The translations under genes and the position numbers were made by a program. Of a DNA stretch of 64,000 nt, positions 58,169 to 64,000 are shown piece by piece. The stretch's first letter is position 1, and each line of letters begins with the position of its first letter. The stretch is taken from assembly GCA_031181325.1 (NCBI GenBank), contig JAPSKX010000002.1, positions 1 to 64,000 on the forward strand, in the 5' to 3' direction. This DNA comes from Paenibacillus sp. (GTDB taxonomy: Bacteria; Bacillota; Bacilli; Paenibacillales; YIM-B00363). The notes under the pieces were generated by a model. The model had not been told where the DNA came from. It searched no databases and worked only from the letters and a program-made list of their open reading frames with translations.

Positions 58169-60904
58169 CTAGGCCCGCGCAAAGCCGAGCGTCACGATCT
58201 CGGCCGGTCCGACCGCGATCGTCACCGTGCCGTCCGCCGCGGCTTCGAGCGACTCGAGCCGCTCCTCCAGCACGTTGCTGCGGTACCAGCGCGTCGCGCC
58301 GTCCGCGCGTACGCGCACCGTCGTCGGCTCGCCGGACATGTTGTACCAGCGCGCCAACCAATCGCCCGATGCTTCGCTGACTTTCACCGAAGACAGCAGC
58401 ATCGACGGGCCGGACCAGCGCAGCCAGCCGCCGAAGCCGACGGCGGGAATCGCGCCGGCGTGCGCGTCGGTCTGACGAACCGTCCACGGCGTCTGGAACA
58501 GCGACGCTTCGATCGCGGCGTCGGATCGCTTGGCGGCGCCCGCGTACGGCACGACGGCCAGCTCCGCGGTCTGCGGGCCGAGGCATTGCGCCTCCGGCGT
58601 CGGGAATACGCCCCAGTCGCCCAGCTCGCCGACGGCGCGCAGCAGCGTTACCGCCATCGTGTTGCGCCCGTCCCGCAGCACCTCGTATTCGTTCAAGCCG
58701 CGATTCGCGACGGCGAGTCCGGCATGCGCGTCGTCGACGGCGACGAACGACTGCTGATGCTGCGCGTTGCTCGGGTTCCGCCATTCCGGCGCGGGCGTCG
58801 TGCTCCGCTCCGCGACCTCGAAGACGGAATCCGCGTAATGCACGGGAGAGTCGATGTCGCTCGGGAACAAGAGCCGCAGTCGATGGTCCGTCGCCCGGTT
58901 GTCGTAAGCGACGCTCACCTGGAGCGACCGAGCCCCGGTCTCGAGCGTCAAGCGCGTCGTCAACGCGAGCGGCACGGTTTCGGCGACGCGCTGCGCCTTG
59001 CGATGCTCGTAATTCACCATCTTGCGACGCTCCTCCGCGAGCGTGTCGTCCGCGCGCGCCGGGATCGCCCAGCGATGCACGACCTCGACGACCGTCCGCA
59101 GCGGCGAGCGTTCGACGTACCGCAGCTCGGCGGCGACGCCCTTCGTCGTGAGCGGCGCTTCGCCGTCCGGCTGCTTGAACACGTACTCGTTGCCGATGTC
59201 GCCGACGTTCTCGAAGACGCCGAGCCCTCGATAGACGCGGCCCGTCGCCTTATCGAGCATGTCGTAGGTGCCGTCGGCCGCGACGGCGACCGAGAGAGCA
59301 TCGTTTTCCAATACGTAACGCTCTTCGTCCGAAGCCGCTTCCGCGACCGACGGTGCCCCCGCCGCGGCGGCTTCGCCCGGAGCCCACGCGTACGCCCGGA
59401 ATCCGAGCGGCGGCACGCGCTCCGCGAGCAGCGTCACGCGAACGGCGCGCGCCATATACGGCTGACGGAAGCGATCGTCCGGCAGCGCATACCCGAAGCG
59501 GACGCCGAGGTCCTCGACGGAGGCGTATACCTCGCGGCCTTCCGCGTCGACCACGCGCCCCGCAACGGGGACGGACGCCAATCCGTCGGCGATCGCCGCG
59601 GGCGACGGCTCGTACAGCGGCCGGCGCTCGAGCTCGAGCTCGACGGTGACGACGCCGCTTCGCTCGTAGCCCGACGTATTCAGGGCGACGAACGGCGCCG
59701 CGCCGGCGAACGCCGCGAAGCCCGACGTGTCGATCGCGCCGACGACCGCCGCCGCGCACTCCTCGATCAGCCCCTCCGCGAAGTGCGTGCTCTTCGCGAA
59801 GCGCGTCATCATCTCCCGGTGCACCTCGTCCACGCTGCAGCCGCAGATGCTGTCGTGCGGGTGATTTTGCATCAGCAGCTTCCACGCATGCGTCAATTCG
59901 TCGTGCGGGTACGGATGCCCGAGCGAGGACGCGACGGCCGCGAGCGGTTCGGCGACCTTCTCCAACAACGACTGATTCGCTTGGTTCGCCTGCTTGATAT
60001 ATACGCGGGCCGACGCCGTATTAACGAGCGTGCCCCACCCGTCCGTCCGCTGGCTGCGCAGCTCGCCGCGAACGACGGACAGCGCCTCGGGGCGAACCGA
60101 CTCCCGCACGGCCCGAACGTAGTCCGGGAAGTTAGAATGGAGGAACGACAGGTTCGGGTAAAGGTCCCGCGCCGTCCGCAGCGCCTCCGCCACGTCCTTC
60201 TGCACGGGCTGATGGTCGCAGCCGTTCATGAACAGCAGATGCGGCGTGGACGCATACCGCTCGACGCTAGCGAGGCGCTTCTCCCAGTACGCCTTAGCGG
60301 CATCGGGTTCCGTCGGAATTTCCATCCCGTTGTGGTACCAGTTCGCGAACAGAATGCCAAGCACGCGGGATCCGTCGGGCGACTGCCAGAACATCTCCGA
60401 ATAGGGCGACTCGAACTCGCCGTCCGAGACGACGTTGTTGGCGCCGGTCGGCTTCACGCCGCGGCCGAACACCGCGTTGTCGATGCCCGCTTGGCGGAGT
60501 ATCTGCGGCGCTTGGCCCATATTCCCGAAGGAATCCGGGAAGTAGCCGATCTTCGCGACGGGGCCGATCCGGGCGGCGTCGCGATGCCCGATCTGGAGAT
60601 TGCGCAGGTTCGCTTCCCCGCTCGTCAGAAATTCGTCCTGCAAAATGTACCAAGGACCGTTCAAGAGGCGGCCTTCCCGAACGTAGGCCTCTACTTTTTC
60701 CCGCCGATCCGGGCGAACTTGCAGATAGTCTTCGAGGACGATCGTCTGCCCGTCCAGGTGGAAGCTCTTGAACTCCGAGTCGCGGTCCAGCAGCTCCAAC
60801 AACGAATCCATCAATCGAACGAGCTTCAAGCGGTGCTTCTCGAACGGCATGTACCATTCCCGGTCCCAGTGCGTATGCGAAATGACATGAATTTGCTTCT
60901 CCAT
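58169..60904 (-). CDS. Alpha-mannosidase (GH38)
   Basis: A 911-residue GH38 enzyme. The N-terminal metal site is HTHWDREW (residues 10-17), the nucleophile Asp124 lies in GYFPDSFGN, and the further metal-binding motif is NHPHDSICGCSVDEVH. Beta-sandwich domains follow. Bacterial relatives remove alpha-linked mannose (or in some cases 2-O-glycerate-mannose) in the cytoplasm. AAGGAGG 7 bases before ATG 60904 fixes the start. The 20-bp operator at 60917-60936 directly precedes the ribosome site, so it is very probably controlled by the divergent AraR-type regulator. Confidence 0.92.
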   Translation of the reverse strand: MEKQIHVISHTHWDREWYMPFEKHRLKLVRLMDSLLELLDRDSEFKSFHLDGQTIVLEDYLQVRPDRREKVEAYVREGRLLNGPWYILQDEFLTSGEANLRNLQIGHRDAARIGPVAKIGYFPDSFGNMGQAPQILRQAGIDNAVFGRGVKPTGANNVVSDGEFESPYSEMFWQSPDGSRVLGILFANWYHNGMEIPTEPDAAKAYWEKRLASVERYASTPHLLFMNGCDHQPVQKDVAEALRTARDLYPNLSFLHSNFPDYVRAVRESVRPEALSVVRGELRSQRTDGWGTLVNTASARVYIKQANQANQSLLEKVAEPLAAVASSLGHPYPHDELTHAWKLLMQNHPHDSICGCSVDEVHREMMTRFAKSTHFAEGLIEECAAAVVGAIDTSGFAAFAGAAPFVALNTSGYERSGVVTVELELERRPLYEPSPAAIADGLASVPVAGRVVDAEGREVYASVEDLGVRFGYALPDDRFRQPYMARAVRVTLLAERVPPLGFRAYAWAPGEAAAAGAPSVAEAASDEERYVLENDALSVAVAADGTYDMLDKATGRVYRGLGVFENVGDIGNEYVFKQPDGEAPLTTKGVAAELRYVERSPLRTVVEVVHRWAIPARADDTLAEERRKMVNYEHRKAQRVAETVPLALTTRLTLETGARSLQVSVAYDNRATDHRLRLLFPSDIDSPVHYADSVFEVAERSTTPAPEWRNPSNAQHQQSFVAVDDAHAGLAVANRGLNEYEVLRDGRNTMAVTLLRAVGELGDWGVFPTPEAQCLGPQTAELAVVPYAGAAKRSDAAIEASLFQTPWTVRQTDAHAGAIPAVGFGGWLRWSGPSMLLSSVKVSEASGDWLARWYNMSGEPTTVRVRADGATRWYRSNVLEERLESLEAAADGTVTIAVGPAEIVTLGFARA

Positions 60905-60916
60905 GGGTATCCTCCT

Positions 60917-60936
60917 TATATATCAAGTATACAAGT
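60917..60936 (-). promoter_or_regulatory. Operator 1 of the AraR-type regulator (GH38 side)
   Basis: On the minus strand reads ACTTGTATACTTGATATATA, identical over all 20 bases to operator 2 at 61025-61044. It lies 13 bases upstream of the GH38 start, next to the ribosome site. Confidence 0.7.
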
Positions 60937-61005
60937 TTGGGGTTGTTCAAATCCCTTGAAGACATCATAATACGCGGGAAGTAGGCTGTAAATCGAAATT
61001 TTCCG

Positions 61006-61044
61006 TTGCATGATTTTCCGCACTACTTGTATACTTGATATATA
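61006..61044 (+). promoter_or_regulatory. Promoter and operator 2 of the AraR-type regulator gene
   Basis: Operator ACTTGTATACTTGATATATA spans 61025-61044, an exact inverted copy of operator 1. Inside it TATACT (61030-61035) can serve as -10, with TTGCAT (61006-61011) as -35 at 18 bases. The left part ACTTGTA resembles half of the B. subtilis AraR site ATTTGTACGTACAAAT. Repressor binding would block its own promoter. Confidence 0.65.
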
Positions 61045-61066
61045 GTTTGACAGGAGGGATACCAAG

Positions 61067-62176
61067 ATGACGAAGTCGCGGCGGGACGAGCCGATGTATG
61101 CGCAAATCCACGATTATATCCTCGACGGCATCCAAGCCGGGGAATGGAAGGCGGGGGACCGTCTCCCGTCGGAAAACGAACTCGCGGCCCGCTTCGGCGT
61201 CAGCCGCATCACGAGCAAAAAAGCGATGGAGAAGCTCGTGGAGGAAGGCATCGCCTATCGGATGCAAGGCAAAGGCAGCTTCGTCTCGGCTTCCCCCGGA
61301 AGCGGGAAGCCGGTGCTGTACGCCTCCCCGACGCCGGCTGCCGATCGGAACGGACTTGTCGCTTTGATTTTGCCGCGGGTCGATAATCGGTTCACAAGCA
61401 ATCTGCTGAAGGGCGTCGAAGCCGTTCTCGACGAGGCCGGCTGCCGGGTGCTGCTATGCAGCGCCCACGATTCGCCGGAGCGGGAAAGACTCCTGTTGGC
61501 GGAAGCGATCCGGCTCGGCGTCGGCGGCATCATCGTGTATCCCGCGAACGGGGAGGGCTATAACGAGGAAATTTTGCGCCTCACGTTGGAAGGCTTCCCC
61601 ATCGTCGTCATCGATCGGTATTTGAAAGGCGTAGAGACGAACTGCGTCTGCTCCGACCACCGGGACGGGGCGCGTCAAGCGGTGGAGCATCTGTTGGAGC
61701 TCGGACACCGGCGCATCGCGTTCGCGTCGACGCGGCCGGAGGGGACGACCAGCTTGGAGGATCGGCTCGCGGGGTACGAGGAGGCGCTGTCCGAACGCGG
61801 CGTGCTGCCGGATCGGGGGAACATGCTGTTCGACACGAACGAAGACACCGTGCTCGCGTTCCTCCGGGAACGGCCCGAGACGACGGCGGTGTTCGCGACG
61901 CATTACGTCATCGGCCTTCGCTTTATCGCCGCCGCGCGACGACTCGGCCGGCGCGTGCCGAAGGATCTCTCCGTCGTATGCTTCGACGATTACGAGTATT
62001 CGGACTTGTCCGCCGTTCCGCCGACGTGCATCGTGCAACAGGAAGAGCGGATCGGGCGGGAGGCCGCGAGCCTTGCGCTGGCTCGCATGCGGAATCGCGC
62101 GCTGCCGCGGAGCAAGCTTGTACTGCCGACGGAGCTCGTCGTCCGCGCGTCCACCGCGCCCGCGCCGAATCAATGA
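61067..62176 (+). CDS. AraR-type regulator (GntR DNA-binding domain, LacI-type sensor domain)
   Basis: A 369-residue chimeric regulator. Residues 1-about 75 are a GntR winged HTH (YAQIHDYILDGIQAGEWKAGDRLPSENELAARF; TSKKAMEKLVEEGIAYRMQGKGSFV); residues about 95-369 are a periplasmic-binding-protein-like sensor (VALILPRVDNRFTSNLLKGVE; VIDRYLKGVETNCVCSDHRDGARQAVEHLLELGHRRIAF). This is the layout of B. subtilis AraR. CAGGAGGGAT precedes ATG 61067. It is divergent from the GH38 gene; the two identical operators flank the 162-bp spacer. The inducer is presumably a mannose-containing sugar. Confidence 0.9.
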   Translation: MTKSRRDEPMYAQIHDYILDGIQAGEWKAGDRLPSENELAARFGVSRITSKKAMEKLVEEGIAYRMQGKGSFVSASPGSGKPVLYASPTPAADRNGLVALILPRVDNRFTSNLLKGVEAVLDEAGCRVLLCSAHDSPERERLLLAEAIRLGVGGIIVYPANGEGYNEEILRLTLEGFPIVVIDRYLKGVETNCVCSDHRDGARQAVEHLLELGHRRIAFASTRPEGTTSLEDRLAGYEEALSERGVLPDRGNMLFDTNEDTVLAFLRERPETTAVFATHYVIGLRFIAAARRLGRRVPKDLSVVCFDDYEYSDLSAVPPTCIVQQEERIGREAASLALARMRNRALPRSKLVLPTELVVRASTAPAPNQ

Positions 62177-62190
62177 GGGTCGCAAGGGGA

Positions 62191-62350
62191 GTGTTGCCGT
62201 GTCCTTTCCGACGTGATTCCTTCTGATCAGAAGCTTGCCCGGAGAGTACGCTGCCGTGGCTCCTTTTGTTTAGAAGTCGGCCCCGAGGATACGCTGCCGT
62301 GAGCTCTTTCCGAAGTAATTCCCTCTATTCAGAAGTCGATTCCGTGTAAC
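62191..62350 (-). repeat. Array of three interspersed repeat units
   Basis: Unit 1 62191-62249 (59 bp), unit 2 62250-62292 (43 bp, an internal part missing) and unit 3 62293-62350 (58 bp). Each starts with a G-x-TGCCGTG segment, continues with TCC/TTTCCGA-GT-ATTCC and ends with CAGAAG-x-(C/G). The GTGATTCCTTCTGATCAGAAG part of unit 1 is the reverse complement of the copies at 54879 and 54938. The remaining intergenic bases up to 62438 show only the ribosome site of the next gene. Confidence 0.65.
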
Positions 62351-62438
62351 CTCCATGCCGGAGCAGAGGGAATCAGGACCGGAGTGCCGAATTGCAACTT
62401 ATTTACTTTTCTAGAGTCTAATAGTCAGGAGGTGTTAC

Positions 62439-64000
62439 GTGTTGAACGCGCCGCGTCGTTGGATGGCATGGATGCTTTGTGCAGGATTGTTCGGGACGGC
62501 GATCCCGAACGAGACGTTCGCCGCCAGCCCGATCGCGCTCGAGGTGAATGGGCAAGTCGTTCGCGCGGACGTGCCGCCGTCGTTGAAGAACGGCCGCGTC
62601 ATGGTGCCGCTTCGTTGGGTGGCCGAGGCGCTGCAAGCCGACGTCCAGTGGGACGGCGACAAGCGCGCGGTGTTGATCGACACGAGCGCCAAGCGGGTAA
62701 CGGGGAAGGAGGGGCGGGACATCGGTCTGTGGGTCGAAGGGCGGAAGCTAGCGCCGGATGTGCCGCCGATCGTGCAGAAGGGCCGCACGCTCGTCTCCGT
62801 CCGCGTCATCGCGGAGGCGCTCGGAGCCGAAGTGCAATGGGACGCGAAGGAGCGGAAGGTGGTCGTTACCCGCCCCGAGGCGACGCTCGGACCGATCACG
62901 AATGTGATTTGGGTCGAGCCGGCCGGCAATTGGGGATATGCCCGGGCGCCGGAGTATGCGACGCGGCTCGAATTGGAGCGAAAGCAAGGGGAGGCGATGG
63001 ATCGGCTGTTGGCGGCGATCGAGTCGGCGGAGCCCGCGCCGGCGACGGCACTGGCCGGAGACAAGTCCCTCCTAATGGTTGACGTCGAGGAATGGGTAGA
63101 CGGTCGGGGGACGCGTCACGACTGGGGACGGTTCCGGTTAACGGTGTCCGGTACGCAAGCGTTGCTGGAATCGGTAGACGGACCGGAGACTGCGCCGATG
63201 CACCTCCGTTCCGCGGACGGAGAAATCCTTCGCGCGCTCGAAGCGATGCAAGCGCTGCTGCCGGCGCCGTTCCCCGAGCGGGTCGCGAAGCGGACGCCCC
63301 TCGCGGACGCGACGTTGTCCGCATCGAGCTCGCTCGCCTTGCAACCCGTGGCGACCGGGCTTCCAAGCGGTTGGCACGGAGAGCTGGCGGTCGACCCGAT
63401 CGGCGGCGGGTATGCCGTCGCGTTGACGACCCAATCGCCCGGGCCGTACGGAGAGTCGAGCGTATGGACTACGAAGGACGGCGCGGATTGGCGGCGAATG
63501 GAGCTGCCCGAATCCATGTCGCCGGGCGCGTTCGGCTTCGCTTCGGACGGGACGCGGTTCATCAGCGATAACCGGAGCGGGAACATCTACCGGTCGCAGG
63601 GGGCATCCCGGGATTGGGAGCTCGTGTGGGAATACCCGCTGCCGGAGGCGAACGACAAATATCCGCCCATCCGGTATCTCCCGGACCCACAGAATCCGGA
63701 ACGAATCTACGCGACGTTCTTTCATGACACGCGCATGCCGATGTCCGAGGGGTTGTTTCGAAGCGAAGACGGAGGGAAGACCTGGTCGTGGGGAGGCGTC
63801 AACGGCGACAAACGCATGAAGTTCGATTGGCCGGAGCAGACGTGGGTCGACCCCGGAACGCCAGGGCGCATATTCGCGGATGCCGACGTCGCGATCATGC
63901 TGTCCGAGGAGACGTACAACCATGCATACGTCAGACCGGAAGTCCTTATCTCCGAAGACGGGGGCAGGCAATGGAGCGCCATCGAGGGCATAGGCCGTTT
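62439..64000 (+). CDS. Secreted copper-amine-oxidase-N / BNR-repeat protein (3' end outside window)
   Basis: The frame runs off the end of the window after 520 residues. Start is GTG 62439 or TTG 62442, with AGGAGGTG at 62427-62434. A signal peptide (WMAWMLCAGLFGTAI...TFAAS) precedes two copper-amine-oxidase N-terminal-like motifs (NGRVMVPLRWVAEALQADVQWDG; KGRTLVSVRVIAEALGAEVQWD), which in Paenibacillus are wall or matrix-associated modules, not oxidases. From about residue 300, BNR/Asp-box repeats follow (TKDGADWRRM, SEDGGKTWSWG, SEDGGRQWSAI), typical of beta-propeller sialidases and glycan-binding proteins. No catalytic residues can be judged from the visible part. Confidence 0.8.
   Translation, partial: MLNAPRRWMAWMLCAGLFGTAIPNETFAASPIALEVNGQVVRADVPPSLKNGRVMVPLRWVAEALQADVQWDGDKRAVLIDTSAKRVTGKEGRDIGLWVEGRKLAPDVPPIVQKGRTLVSVRVIAEALGAEVQWDAKERKVVVTRPEATLGPITNVIWVEPAGNWGYARAPEYATRLELERKQGEAMDRLLAAIESAEPAPATALAGDKSLLMVDVEEWVDGRGTRHDWGRFRLTVSGTQALLESVDGPETAPMHLRSADGEILRALEAMQALLPAPFPERVAKRTPLADATLSASSSLALQPVATGLPSGWHGELAVDPIGGGYAVALTTQSPGPYGESSVWTTKDGADWRRMELPESMSPGAFGFASDGTRFISDNRSGNIYRSQGASRDWELVWEYPLPEANDKYPPIRYLPDPQNPERIYATFFHDTRMPMSEGLFRSEDGGKTWSWGGVNGDKRMKFDWPEQTWVDPGTPGRIFADADVAIMLSEETYNHAYVRPEVLISEDGGRQWSAIEGIGR

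Noticed and set aside
58082-60970. 962-residue open frame opposite the GH38 gene
   Set aside because: Same reason: the opposite strand carries a complete alpha-mannosidase; the antisense product is Arg-rich and has no domain.

Overview
The window looks like chromosomal DNA of a high-GC Paenibacillus-type Firmicute (Paenibacillaceae). The evidence is S-layer-homology (SLH) domains, AggAgg-type ribosome sites with frequent GTG/TTG starts, LplB/YtcP-type sugar permeases beside a large AraC-type membrane regulator, a copper-amine-oxidase-N surface protein, and Bacillus-like two-component/ABC loci. I found no rRNA, tRNA, CRISPR array, transposase or phage gene.

Layout. 1-2850: 3' end of a giant repetitive SLH surface protein. 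3049-6487: esterase-like hydrolase, Crp/Fnr-like regulator and two overlapping bacterial-PH-domain membrane proteins. 6513-11753: NarL-type sensor/regulator followed by an ATPase and two ABC-2 permeases, the gene order of the B. subtilis lnrJKLMN (yfiJKLMN) antibiotic-resistance locus. 12467-13813: BrnQ. 13885-21269: sugar ABC importer, AraC-type sensor-regulator and a GH88 unsaturated glucuronyl hydrolase, i.e. uptake and processing of uronate oligosaccharides. 21397-23830: DapA-family lyase divergent from a LysR regulator, plus a nucleotidyltransferase-like protein. 23999-27507: heterodimeric ABC exporter. 27530-30448: SLH remnant, a membrane histidine kinase with a wrecked response-regulator gene, an ASCH protein. 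30564-32873: nuclease-helicase fusion.

33154-44743 is the most interesting part. A ComP-like kinase (with PAS instead of membrane sensor) and a ComA-like regulator sit between an ABC exporter and a MacB/FtsX-type ABC operon. All three transcription units have, exactly 28 bp upstream of a TATRAT box, the last of two to four TTGCGS direct repeats that recur at exactly 21-bp intervals. TTGCGG is the half-site of B. subtilis ComA. I infer a compact, self-contained ComA-like regulon controlling export functions.

44843-50101: ferredoxin, a small membrane protein that is a paralogue of one at 32895, a methyltransferase, and a NarL-type two-component pair. 50174-50621 is a collapsed sucrose phosphorylase gene. 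50883-54682: nanE, an RpiR regulator, a nanK-like ROK kinase and an (alpha/alpha)6-type protein behind a perfect palindromic operator. 55233-62176: GH2 beta-mannosidase-like enzyme, GH38 alpha-mannosidase and a divergent AraR-type regulator with two identical, oppositely oriented operators. Together these suggest breakdown of mannose- and amino-sugar-containing glycans. 62439-end: secreted copper-amine-oxidase-N/BNR-repeat protein, truncated by the window.

A second theme is gene decay: at least seven remnants (SLH, response regulator, YobV- and YobU-like pair, LuxR tail, sucrose phosphorylase, AraC tail) lie between intact operons, and a family of roughly 58-bp interspersed repeats occurs at 54.8 kb and 62.2 kb.
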